From the NCBI RefSeq assembly GCF_009765355.1, contig NZ_VTHK01000016.1, positions 62,001 through 126,000 on the forward strand: a stretch of 64,000 bases of DNA, given 5' to 3'. Source of the stretch: Amycolatopsis anabasis. Lineage in GTDB: Bacteria; Actinomycetota; Actinomycetes; Mycobacteriales; Pseudonocardiaceae. The notes beneath the pieces were generated by a model. That model was not told the DNA's origin. It did not search any database and saw nothing but the letters and a program-made list of their open reading frames with translations. Below are positions 33,594-41,121 of this stretch, piece after piece. Within the stretch, counting starts at the first letter, position 1; each line of letters begins with the position of its first letter. Both the position numbers and the translations under genes were made by a program.

Positions 33594-34105
33594 AACGCCC
33601 GCGCGTCCTGGTTGCCGGGATAGGCAACATCTTCCTCGGCGACGACGGCTTCGGCATCGAGGTCGTCAAGGAACTGGAACAGGTCGGGTTGCCCAGCTGG
33701 GTGCAGATCGCCGACTACGGGATCGACGGCACGCACCTGGCCCACGAACTCCTCGGCGGGTACGACACCACGATCCTCATCGACGCGACCCCGCGAGGCG
33801 ACGCGCCCGGCACGCTCTGCCTCATCGAGGCCGAGGCCGGTGACCTCGAACCGCTGAGCGCGGCGGTGGACGCGCACGGTATGCGGCCGGACGCGGTGTT
33901 CCGGCTGCTGCGCATGCTCGGCGGGGACGCGGGCCGGGTGATCGTGGTCGGCTGCGAACCGGCCAGCGTCGCCCACCGGATCGGGCTGAGCCCACCGGTC
34001 GAGGCCGCGGTCGACCGGGCGGTCACCGTGGTCACCGATCTGGCCTGGGGCGCGACGCCGCAACCGTCGCCCGAACTCCTGGTGTTGCCGCACGCCTCCG
34101 GATAG
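33590..34105 (+). CDS. Hydrogenase maturation protease (HyaD/HoxM family)
   Basis: 171 residues. RVLVAGIGNIFLGDDGFGIEVVKELEQ is the family N terminus with the first acidic nickel-binding residue; then ADYGIDGTHLAHELLGGYDTTILIDATPRGDAPGTL (second Asp) and DAHGMRPDAVFRLLRMLGG (His). These endopeptidases clip the C terminus of the [NiFe]-hydrogenase large subunit after nickel insertion. Coupled by ATGA overlap to the unknown gene upstream and preceded by a probable nickel sensor. Confidence 0.9.
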   Translation: MKRPRVLVAGIGNIFLGDDGFGIEVVKELEQVGLPSWVQIADYGIDGTHLAHELLGGYDTTILIDATPRGDAPGTLCLIEAEAGDLEPLSAAVDAHGMRPDAVFRLLRMLGGDAGRVIVVGCEPASVAHRIGLSPPVEAAVDRAVTVVTDLAWGATPQPSPELLVLPHASG

Positions 34106-34130
34106 CTCAGCGCCCGCTGACCGGCGATGG

Positions 34131-34160
34131 TTGACAAAGGCTCCACCAACCACTTGGTTG
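34131..34160 (+). promoter_or_regulatory. DinB promoter with AACCANNTGGTT operator
   Basis: A TTGACA -35-like hexamer (34131-34136) is followed 17 bases later by TTGGTT in the -10 position, and the palindrome AACCACTTGGTT (34148-34159; CAACCA-CT-TGGTTG if extended) covers that -10. The ATG of the DinB gene is eight bases on. The palindrome matches the arsR operators at 24805-24832. Confidence 0.6.
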
Positions 34161-34166
34161 AGAGTC

Positions 34167-34715
34167 ATGGACCTCGACTGGCCGGTGGAACTCGGCGATC
34201 AACTGGACTGGCACTGGCGGGAGCGGCTGCGGCCCCGGCTGCACGGCCTGACCGACGCGGAATACTTCTGGGAACCGGTCGCCGACTGCTGGACCGTGCG
34301 CCCGCGCCGCACCGCGGACGAACTGGGCGGCGGGCGATTCACCGTCGACTACGCCTTCCCCGCCCCCGAGCCCCCACCGGTCACCACCATCGCCTGGCGG
34401 CTCGCGCACATCACTGTCCACGTCCTCGGCAAGCGCGCCGAAACGCAGTTCGGCGGCCCGCCCGTCTGCTACCAAACCTTCCCCTACGCCGGGACCGCCG
34501 CGACGGCGCTGGACCAGCTCGACCAGGCATACGACGCGTGGTCGTCCGGAATGCGCGCGCTCGGCCCAGCGGAACTGAACCGCCCCGGCGGTCCGGCCGA
34601 GGGACCGTTCGCCGACCGCCCGCTGGCGGCGCTGATCCTGCACATCCACCGCGAGGTGATCCACCACGGCGCGGAGGTCGCGCTGCTGCGCGACCTGTAT
34701 TCGCGCCGGGCGTGA
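34167..34715 (+). CDS. DinB-superfamily protein
   Basis: 182 residues, four-helix DinB/YfiT fold. Metal-type His pattern: WRLAHITVHVLGKRAE in the middle and LILHIHREVIHHGAEVALLRDL near the end. Members are probable thiol-dependent (mycothiol/bacillithiol) transferases or isomerases. ATG 34167 chosen because the upstream in-frame sequence runs through the promoter. Function not known; regulation probably shared with the ArsR operon 10 kb away. Confidence 0.85.
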   Translation: MDLDWPVELGDQLDWHWRERLRPRLHGLTDAEYFWEPVADCWTVRPRRTADELGGGRFTVDYAFPAPEPPPVTTIAWRLAHITVHVLGKRAETQFGGPPVCYQTFPYAGTAATALDQLDQAYDAWSSGMRALGPAELNRPGGPAEGPFADRPLAALILHIHREVIHHGAEVALLRDLYSRRA

Positions 34716-34757
34716 AAGCCCTTGGTGAGCGGGCCGACCCAGGTGGCCGAAGGCGGC

Positions 34758-34779
34758 GCCGTATAGGTCGTTATACGGC
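34758..34779. terminator. Hairpin between convergent DinB and tetR genes
   Basis: GCCGTATA (34758-34765) and TATACGGC (34772-34779) form a perfect 8-bp stem with a six-base loop, in the 69-base gap between two convergent genes. No long T-tract, but position suggests bidirectional termination. Confidence 0.55.
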
Positions 34780-34784
34780 CGGTT

Positions 34785-35375
34785 TCACTCCGCTCGGCCG
34801 TAGGCGCGCAGCAGGGTCGTGGTGAGGCGGCGGGCGACCCGATCCGGCGACCAGCCGTTGCTCGCCACCAGATCCGTCACCACGCGCTCGTCGAACAGCG
34901 TGATCCAGGTGAGCACCGCGTAACGCATCTCCTGCCGCGGCAGGTGCCCCGCCCGCACGCATTCGGTGAGCACCGCGGCCAGCCGCTGGTGCAGGGCCAC
35001 GATGAAGGCGTCGCCCTCGTCGAGGCGGGCGAGGAAACCCCGGGCCGAGCGGACGGCCGCCACCGCGACACCCCAGTCCGCGGCCTTGGCCACCCAGATC
35101 GCGCACATCCGGCGCAGCCGCACCAGCGGATCGCCCGGCGGCACCGCGTCGAGCGCGGTGAGCAGGTCACCGGTGAGCCCGTCCAGGTACGCCTCGACGA
35201 CCTCCCGCGCCCCGGCGAAGTGGCGGTACGCGGTGGCCGTGCCGACTCCGGCCCGGTGCGCGATCGCGTTCAGCGAGAAACCCGGCCCCGACTCGGCGAG
35301 CAGCTCCCCGGACGCGCGCAGCAGGGCCGCGCGGTTCTGCCGGGCGTCGCTCCTGCGCGCGGGGACATCGGGCAC
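34785..35375 (-). CDS. TetR-family regulator
   Basis: 196 residues from a GTG at 35375 (no ATG in frame nearby). HTH: ARQNRAALLRASGELLAESGPGFSLNAIAHRAGVGTATAYRHFAGAREVVEAYLDGL; C-terminal domain with a helix-rich ligand pocket (WVAKAADWGVAVAAVRSARGFLARLDEGDAFIVALHQRLAAVLTEC). Divergent from the maleate-isomerase-like gene with only about 33 bases between starts. Confidence 0.85.
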   Translation of the reverse strand: MPDVPARRSDARQNRAALLRASGELLAESGPGFSLNAIAHRAGVGTATAYRHFAGAREVVEAYLDGLTGDLLTALDAVPPGDPLVRLRRMCAIWVAKAADWGVAVAAVRSARGFLARLDEGDAFIVALHQRLAAVLTECVRAGHLPRQEMRYAVLTWITLFDERVVTDLVASNGWSPDRVARRLTTTLLRAYGRAE

Positions 35376-35393
35376 CGGGAAATCGTAATGACA

Positions 35394-35408
35394 ACTACCG
35401 TCGGTGGT
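35394..35408. promoter_or_regulatory. Palindrome between tetR and maleate-isomerase-like gene
   Basis: ACTACCGTCGGTGGT has seven-base arms around a central T with one mismatch, squeezed between the two divergent starts and ending immediately before the ATG at 35409. Likely operator of the TetR protein; it also argues against the earlier ATG at 35388. Confidence 0.55.
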
Positions 35409-36146
35409 ATGCGCGGTCTTCTCGACGGTCCGGTGCCGCAGGTCGGCGTGGGCGTGGTCGCGTCCTTCGACTTCGATCGCGACCGGGAGCTCTGGCGCTG
35501 GGCGCCGGACGACGTGTCCCTGTTCATCGCGCGTACCGACCCGGTGTCCTCTGCCGACAACCTGGGCCTGGTCTCCGCGCTCAACCAGCCCGGCCGGGTG
35601 GAACGGCCCACGCGGGAGGTGTGCGCGGTCGGCGCCCGGGCCGTGACGTACCTGTGCACCGCCTGCGGTTTCGTCGGCGGCCCGGACCGCGAACACGCGT
35701 TGCGGGAGGCCATGCTCGGCGCCGGGGCGCCGCGGGCGCTGACCACGGCCGGGGCCGTCGTCGACGCGTTGCGGGCGGTCGGCGCGCGGCGGGTGGCCGT
35801 CGCACATCCCTACGAGCCGCCGGTCGGCGAGCGGCTGCGGGAGTTCCTCACCGAATCGGAACTGCGGGTGGTGTCGAGCACCGACCTCGGCCTCGGTTCG
35901 ATCCATGAGGTGTACGACGTGTCGTACGCGCGGGTCGCCGAACTGATCCGCGCCGGGGACCATCCGGACGCCGACGCGCTGTTCGTGAGCTGCACCGCCC
36001 TGCCGACCTACGACCTCATCGCGCCGCTGGAACAGGAACTCGGCAAACCGATCATCACCGCCAACCAGGCCACGATCTGGGCCGTGCTGCGCACCCTGGG
36101 CATCGCCGCGATCGGCCCGGAACAAACCCTGCTCGGTGTCACCTGA
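35409..36146 (+). CDS. Maleate isomerase / arylmalonate decarboxylase-like (Asp/Glu racemase superfamily)
   Basis: 245 residues. Two-domain racemase-type fold with paired cysteines: C83 in VTYLCTACGFVGG and C195 in ALFVSCTALPTYDLI, matching the two catalytic Cys of maleate cis-trans isomerase. N-terminal VGVVASFDFDRDRELWRWAPDDVSLFIART and C-terminal GKPIITANQATIWAVLRTLGI are family-typical. The substrate may be maleate or a related 2-substituted malonate. An ATG at 35388 would add seven residues but overlaps the palindrome. Confidence 0.83.
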   Translation: MRGLLDGPVPQVGVGVVASFDFDRDRELWRWAPDDVSLFIARTDPVSSADNLGLVSALNQPGRVERPTREVCAVGARAVTYLCTACGFVGGPDREHALREAMLGAGAPRALTTAGAVVDALRAVGARRVAVAHPYEPPVGERLREFLTESELRVVSSTDLGLGSIHEVYDVSYARVAELIRAGDHPDADALFVSCTALPTYDLIAPLEQELGKPIITANQATIWAVLRTLGIAAIGPEQTLLGVT

Positions 36147-36169
36147 TCGAAACACGCGCCTGCGATCAT

Positions 36170-36203
36170 CGAGCTAACTGGGAACCGATTCTCACTTAGC
36201 TCG
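36170..36203. promoter_or_regulatory. Inverted repeat upstream of ketopantoate-reductase-like gene
   Basis: CGAGCTAA (36170-36177) and TTAGCTCG (36196-36203) are perfect 8-base inverted repeats with an 18-base spacer, 12 bases before the ATG at 36215. The right arm runs into the ribosome site GGGAGG, so it could be an operator or a translational control hairpin. Confidence 0.45.
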
Positions 36204-36214
36204 AGGGAGGCGCC

Positions 36215-37108
36215 ATGACCTCGGTGGCGATCATCGGTGCGGGCGCGATCGGGACGGTGCTCGCCGCGGCGGTGCACCGCACCGGCGCGGACACCGTGCT
36301 GTGCACGCGAACGCCGGTCGGCGAACTGGTGCTGGCCGACGACGACGGCGAGCACGCGGTGGACGTCCCGGTGCGCACCGATCCCGCGACCGCGGCGCCG
36401 GTGGACTGGGTCCTGCTGACCACCAAGGGCCAGGACGTCGCCGGTGCGGCGCCCTGGCTGTCCCGGCTCCGCGCGCCGGAAACGACCGTGGTCGCGCTGC
36501 AGAACGGGGTGGAACACCGCGAGCGCGTGACCCCGCTGGCCGGATCCGCGCGCGTGCTGCCCGCGTTGGTCTACATCGCCGCCGAACGGATCGCGGCGGG
36601 CCGCGTGCGGCACCGGCGCGGCCGCCGGATCGTGGTGCCCGAGAACGCGGACGCGTCCGCGTTCGCCGCGCTGCTCGCCGGATCCGGGCTCGAGGTGCAC
36701 CGGGAACCGGACTTCACCACGGCGGCCTGGCGCAAACTGCTCGGCAACGTGGCCGCGAATCCGATCACCGCACTCACCCTGCGGCGGCTGGAGGTGCTGC
36801 GCGACGGGGAGATCGGCGAGCTGACCCGGACCCTGCTGACCGAGGCGATCGCGGTCGGCGCGGCGTGCGGCGCCCGCCTGGATGCCGCGGATCTGCGGCG
36901 GACGCTGGACTTCTACCGGGAATTCGCCGCGGACGACGGCACCTCGATGCTGTACGACCGGCTGGCCGGACGGCCACCGGAGACCGACCTGATCAACGGA
37001 GCGATCGTCCGATTCGGACGCGAGCACGGCGTTCCCACCCCGGCGAACCAGGCCGTGCACGCGCTCCTCGCGGCCCTCCAGCCCGAAAGGGCAGACCTCG
37101 CGAGCTGA
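36215..37108 (+). CDS. Ketopantoate reductase-like (ApbA/PanE family)
   Basis: 297 residues. N-terminal NADPH Rossmann fold VAIIGAGAIGTVLAAAVHRTG, then WVLLTTKGQDVAGAAPWLSRL, VVALQNGVEHRERV, and the C-terminal helical domain with WRKLLGNVAANPITALTLRRLEVL (catalytic Lys-type segment) and FAADDGTSMLYDRLAGRPPETDLINGAIVRFGREHGVPTPANQAV. Could reduce 2-dehydropantoate for coenzyme A synthesis or another 2-keto acid. GGGAGG is four bases from the ATG. Confidence 0.88.
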   Translation: MTSVAIIGAGAIGTVLAAAVHRTGADTVLCTRTPVGELVLADDDGEHAVDVPVRTDPATAAPVDWVLLTTKGQDVAGAAPWLSRLRAPETTVVALQNGVEHRERVTPLAGSARVLPALVYIAAERIAAGRVRHRRGRRIVVPENADASAFAALLAGSGLEVHREPDFTTAAWRKLLGNVAANPITALTLRRLEVLRDGEIGELTRTLLTEAIAVGAACGARLDAADLRRTLDFYREFAADDGTSMLYDRLAGRPPETDLINGAIVRFGREHGVPTPANQAVHALLAALQPERADLAS

Positions 37109-37146
37109 ACCGCCACCGGTGCTTGGAGTTGTGGCACTGTCGGTTC

Positions 37147-37779
37147 ATGGAAGATCTCTACCGCGGCAGGCTGGCCGCCCTCGAGCAGACCTGGGAGGTC
37201 TGGACCTCCCTCGGCCACGACCTGAGCGAGGACCAGTGGTCCGCGGCGACCCGGTGCACCGGCTGGGACGTGGCCGCGGTGTACGCGCACCACTCCGCGA
37301 CGGCCCGGGATCTGGACGCTCCGCTGCCGCGGACGGACGCGCCGGGAAAGCCGGTGACCGCGGCGGAAATCATCCGCCGGTTCAACGCCCCGGACGGGGT
37401 GGCGCACACGATGGCCGAGCCGAACGCGGACCAGGCGGTCGCCGACGCCGCCGAGCACCCCCGGCGGGAACTGGTCGAACGGTTCGGCGTGCACGGACCC
37501 GGCGCGCTGCGGCAGCTGCGGGAGCTCGCGGCGACCCTGGTCATCCCGTGGCCCGCTTCGGGTGCGGTGGTCGCGGTCGGGGAAGCGATCCGGATCATCC
37601 TGATGGAAGCCACCGTGCACCTCCTCGACGTGCAGCGCGCCCTGGACCTGGCCCCGGACGTGCCGCCCGCGGCGTTGCGGGACACCGCGCTGCTGCTCGC
37701 CGAGGTCGCCCCGGCGGTCGAACTGATCGAGGCCGCGACCGGCCGCTCGCCGCACTCCCCGCTGCCCGTGCTGCGTTAG
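37147..37779 (+). CDS. MDMPI-family (mycothiol-dependent maleylpyruvate isomerase-like) protein
   Basis: 210 residues, DinB-like four-helix N-terminal domain: TWEVWTSLGHDLSEDQWSAATRCTGWDVAAVYAHHSATARDLD with the GWDV...HH metal motif, and VGEAIRIILMEATVHLLDVQRALDL with the last His. Probably uses mycothiol as cofactor; substrate not known. Stop codon overlaps that of the convergent cbiQO gene. Confidence 0.84.
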   Translation: MEDLYRGRLAALEQTWEVWTSLGHDLSEDQWSAATRCTGWDVAAVYAHHSATARDLDAPLPRTDAPGKPVTAAEIIRRFNAPDGVAHTMAEPNADQAVADAAEHPRRELVERFGVHGPGALRQLRELAATLVIPWPASGAVVAVGEAIRIILMEATVHLLDVQRALDLAPDVPPAALRDTALLLAEVAPAVELIEAATGRSPHSPLPVLR

Positions 37780-39194
37780 CCGAGCCGGACGCCCCACGGC
37801 AGTTCGAGGCGGTGCGTGGCCAGCAGTTCGGTGTCCGCGAGCAGGTCCCGGGTCGGCCGGTCGGCGACCACGATCCCGTCGTCGATCAGCACGCTGCGCG
37901 GGCAGATCTGCAGGGCGAAGAGCAGATCGTGGGTGACCACCAGCATGGTGCGGTCCAGCGCCAGCAGGACCTCGGCCAGTTCGCGCCGCGCCACGGGTTC
38001 GAGGTTCGCCGAGGGCTCGTCCAGCACCAGCAGGTCCGGATCGCACGCCAGCACGGTCGCGAGCGCGACGCGGCGGCGCTGGCCGCCGGACAGGTGCGTC
38101 GGCGCGCGGTGGGCGTGCTCGCCCATCCCGACCGCGTCGAGCGCCGCGCGCACCCGCTGCCCGAGTTCCGGTTCGGCCACCCCGAAGTTCGCCGGTCCGA
38201 ACGCGACATCCTCGCCCGCGGTCGGCAGGAACAGCTGGTCGTCGGGATCCTGGAAGACCAGCCCGACCCGGCGGCGGATCTCGCGCAGGTTCGCCCGCGT
38301 CACCTCGAGCCCGGCGACCTCGACCCGCCCGGCCGCCGCGGTGAGCACCCCGTTGAGGTGCAACGCGAGCGTGGTCTTCCCGGCGCCGTTGGGGCCGAGC
38401 ACCGCGACCCGCTCCCCCGCGCGCACGTCGAGATCGATCCCGGCGAGCGCCCGCTGCCCGTCCGGATACGCGTAGGCGAGCCCGCGCACGGACAGCGCCA
38501 CCGGCCCCCGTTCGGCCGGTGGCCCGGGCGCGGGCGGTTTCGCCCCGGTCCACCCCCGGGACAGCATCGCCAGGTGCACCCGCTCGCCGCGTTCGTAGCT
38601 GCGCAGGAACAGGGTGCCGATTCCCCGCGCGGTGGCCGCGGCCTGCCAGAGGAACCGGGGATCGTGGCCGCGGCAGATCCGGGCGAGCCGCATCCGCCCG
38701 GCCTCGGCGGCGACGACCTCGACGTACCGCAGCATCAGCGCGGCGATCGTGGTGAACAGCCGGGGCACCCGCAACCGCCGCAGCCCCGCCACCAGGTCCT
38801 GCGGATGGGTGGTGGCCGCGAGGGTGAGCGAGATGAGGACACCGAGCGTTCCCTTGGCGAAGATGTTCCACCCGGTCAGCGCGCCTTCGACGGACAGCGG
38901 CACCCCGAGGACGGCGGTTCGCGGGCCCGGCCCGGCGAACGGCAGCACCACGGCCAGCACCACGAACGGCAGTTCGATCACCGCCCGGCGGGCGAACCAG
39001 CCCACCGGCACCCCCGCGAGACGCCAGACCACCAGCAGGACCGCGAGATCCACGCCGAACACCCAGAACAGCTCCCGCGGCGTCGCGACCACGCCCAGCA
39101 CGGCGGCGAACGCGCAGACCAGCTTCACCTGCGGCGGCACCCGGTGCACCGGTGAATCCCCGGCGCGAAAGAGGACCGCGTGCGCGCCACTCAC
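37776..39194 (-). CDS. cbiQO: CbiQ-CbiO fusion: ECF transporter T component plus ATPase
   Basis: 472 residues. Residues 1-225 are an energy-coupling T protein with five membrane helices (ends with the RICRGHDPRFLWQAAATARGIGTLFLRSYERGERVHLAMLSRGWTG coupling region). Residues 232-472 are an ABC ATPase: Walker A LGPNGAGKTT, FQDPDDQLFLPTAGEDVAFGP, signature HLSGGQRRRVA, Walker B LLVLDEPSANLEP, H-loop VVTHD. The proteins are usually separate. Supplies energy for cobalt or nickel import through CbiM. Its GTG start (39194) overlaps the PDGLE gene as GTGA. Confidence 0.92.
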   Translation of the reverse strand: MSGAHAVLFRAGDSPVHRVPPQVKLVCAFAAVLGVVATPRELFWVFGVDLAVLLVVWRLAGVPVGWFARRAVIELPFVVLAVVLPFAGPGPRTAVLGVPLSVEGALTGWNIFAKGTLGVLISLTLAATTHPQDLVAGLRRLRVPRLFTTIAALMLRYVEVVAAEAGRMRLARICRGHDPRFLWQAAATARGIGTLFLRSYERGERVHLAMLSRGWTGAKPPAPGPPAERGPVALSVRGLAYAYPDGQRALAGIDLDVRAGERVAVLGPNGAGKTTLALHLNGVLTAAAGRVEVAGLEVTRANLREIRRRVGLVFQDPDDQLFLPTAGEDVAFGPANFGVAEPELGQRVRAALDAVGMGEHAHRAPTHLSGGQRRRVALATVLACDPDLLVLDEPSANLEPVARRELAEVLLALDRTMLVVTHDLLFALQICPRSVLIDDGIVVADRPTRDLLADTELLATHRLELPWGVRLG

Positions 39195-39562
39195 GTGCGC
39201 GATTCCGGATCGTCCGGCGCCCGGCGCCGCCGGAGCAGCCAGAACACCCCGCCCGCGACGGCCAGCGTGGCCAGCACGCCGAGCACCCCGGCGACCCCGG
39301 TCAACCCCTCGTCACCGCCGACCGCGTACCCGGCCAGCGGCCCCTTCTCCAGCGGGTGTTCCCGGGCGTCCTGGGCGAGGCAGGAGCCCTGCAGCCGCTC
39401 GCCTTCCGCCGTCTGGACGGTGGTGCACCCGTCCTGGGTCACCGAATCCAGGCCGTCCGGGCTCGAATCCGCGAAGTACGAGACGACACCGGCCAGCAGC
39501 AGGGCCACGATCGCGAATCCGGCGAAGAACCCAACCCCTCGATGGGTCCTGGCCGGACTCAC
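39191..39562 (-). CDS. PDGLE-domain (CbiN/NikN-like) small membrane protein
   Basis: 123 residues from a GTG at 39562. Two membrane helices (GFFAGFAIVALLLAGVVSYFA and GVAGVLGVLATLAVAGGVFWLLRR) flank an extracytoplasmic loop containing the motif SPDGLDSV, the PDGLE signature of the auxiliary subunit of nickel/cobalt ECF systems, plus two Cys. GTGA overlaps on both sides make it the middle gene of cbiM-pdgle-cbiQO. Confidence 0.85.
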   Translation of the reverse strand: MSPARTHRGVGFFAGFAIVALLLAGVVSYFADSSPDGLDSVTQDGCTTVQTAEGERLQGSCLAQDAREHPLEKGPLAGYAVGGDEGLTGVAGVLGVLATLAVAGGVFWLLRRRRAPDDPESRT

Positions 39563-40260
39563 GCCGCGCCCTCCTGCCGCCGCGCCCCGATCGGGGATCG
39601 GGGACGTGTTTCCCGGCCGCCGCGCAGCAGGTACACCAGGTCCGGCCGGGCCGAGGCGACCGCGCCGACGGTGAGCGCGGTGAGCACGCCTTCGCCGATG
39701 CCGATCAGGCAGTGCACGCCGACCATGGCCGCGGCGACCCCGCCGAGCGGCACCGAACCGTGCCCGCCGATCGCGTACTCGCCGACGAAGCCCAGGGCGG
39801 CGACGACCGTGTTCACGAAGGCGGCGGTGAACGCCACGGTGACCAGCCCGGCCCTCGACCGCACCGCGAACGGCCGGAGGGCGACCGCGATCAGGTAACC
39901 CGCGGCGGTGCCGAGCAGCGCCATGTTGGTGATGTTGGCGCCCAGCGCGGTCAGCCCGCCGTCGGCGAACAGCAACGCCTGCAGCACCAGCACGATGCTC
40001 ACGCAGAGCGCACCCGCCCACGGCCCGACCAGGATCGCGGCGAGCGCGCCGCCGAGCAGGTGCCCGCTCACCCCCGGCAGCACCGGGAAGTTCAGCATCT
40101 GGGTCGCGAACACGAACGCGGCCACCAGCCCGGCCATCGGCGCGGTCCGGTCGTCCAGGTCGCGGCGGGCGAACACCACGGCGACCGCGACGCCGGCCAC
40201 CGCCACCGCGCCGAACAGCAGCGAGGCGGGCACGTCGAGCAGGCCGTCGCTCATGTGCAT
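39559..40260 (-). CDS. cbiM: CbiM/NikM metal-binding S component
   Basis: 233 residues, seven or so membrane helices. The start is fixed at ATG 40260, not the upstream ATG 40293, because CbiM/NikM need a free N-terminal Met-His: here MHMSDGLLDVPASL. The second metal His region is LNFPVLPGVSGHLLGGALAAILVGPWAGAL. Imports Co2+ or Ni2+ with the downstream components. No cobalamin riboswitch lies in the 126 bases upstream; the neighbouring nickel sensor and hydrogenase protease favour nickel. Confidence 0.9.
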   Translation of the reverse strand: MHMSDGLLDVPASLLFGAVAVAGVAVAVVFARRDLDDRTAPMAGLVAAFVFATQMLNFPVLPGVSGHLLGGALAAILVGPWAGALCVSIVLVLQALLFADGGLTALGANITNMALLGTAAGYLIAVALRPFAVRSRAGLVTVAFTAAFVNTVVAALGFVGEYAIGGHGSVPLGGVAAAMVGVHCLIGIGEGVLTALTVGAVASARPDLVYLLRGGRETRPRSPIGARRQEGAA

Positions 40261-40386
40261 GGCGATCGAACCGCGCACGCGCCACCTCCGCACGAAGATC
40301 GGGACTCACTATTTCATCACCTTTTCAGGCGCGCAGGTATCGGCCGTTCGCGGCACGAGCGCGTCACCGCCGGTACGGTTCCAGGC

Positions 40387-41121
40387 ATGATCGGGTTACC
40401 TGAGGGGATCACCGCCTGCCTGTTCGATCTCGACGGCGTGCTCACCGGAACGGCCGCCGTGCACCGCGAGGCGTGGAAGCAGACCTTCGACGCCTTCCTG
40501 CGCGAACGGGACGGCGCGGACTTCCAGCCGTTCACCGACCACGACTACGCCGCCTACGTCGACGGCCGCCCCCGCGCCGACGGGGTGCGCGAGTTCCTCC
40601 GCTCGCGCGCGATCGAACTGCCCGAGGGCACGCCGGACGATCCGGCCGACGCGCACACCGTGCACGGCGTCGGCAACCGCAAGAACGACCTGCTGCTGCG
40701 GCTGCTGGACGAGCGCGGGGTGAGCCCCTACCCCGGTTCGGTGCGGTACCTGGAAGCCGCGCGCGACGCCGGGATCGCCATCGGCGTGGTGACCTCCTCG
40801 GCCAACGGCGAGGCCGTCCTGGACGCGGCGGACCTGTCCCGGTTCGTGGCCGCGCGGATCGACGGCGTGGTGATCACCGAGCGGAAGCTGCGCGGGAAAC
40901 CGGCGCCGGACTCGTTCCTCGCGGGGGCCGAGGCGCTCGGGGTCGCCCCGGGCCGGGCGGCGGTCTTCGAGGACGCGCTCGCGGGCGTGCAGGCCGGGAA
41001 GGACGGCGGATTCGGTTACGTGGTCGGGGTGAACCGCGCCGATCAGGCCGACGAGCTGCGCGCCCACGGCGCCGACGTGGTGGTCGACGATCTCGCCGAA
41101 CTGCTGGAGGGACGGGCGTGA
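40387..41121 (+). CDS. HAD-family beta-phosphoglucomutase
   Basis: 244 residues. HAD motif I FDLDGVLTGT with the nucleophile Asp and the acid/base Asp two residues on, motif II VVTSSANGEAV, motif III Lys in RKLRGKPAPDSFL, motif IV VFEDALAGVQAG. Interconverts beta-glucose-1-phosphate and glucose-6-phosphate. Coupled by GTGA overlap to the GH65 phosphorylase that makes beta-glucose-1-phosphate, as in the mycobacterial Rv3400-Rv3401 pair. Confidence 0.92.
   Translation: MIGLPEGITACLFDLDGVLTGTAAVHREAWKQTFDAFLRERDGADFQPFTDHDYAAYVDGRPRADGVREFLRSRAIELPEGTPDDPADAHTVHGVGNRKNDLLLRLLDERGVSPYPGSVRYLEAARDAGIAIGVVTSSANGEAVLDAADLSRFVAARIDGVVITERKLRGKPAPDSFLAGAEALGVAPGRAAVFEDALAGVQAGKDGGFGYVVGVNRADQADELRAHGADVVVDDLAELLEGRA

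Noticed and set aside
37776..39194. Frameshift joining two genes
   Set aside because: The T-component and ATPase domains are joined in one open frame by a natural linker with complete motifs on both sides, so it is a true fusion.
40261..40386. Cobalamin riboswitch upstream of cbiM
   Set aside because: Only 126 bases are available between the divergent starts and no B12-box-like sequence is present.
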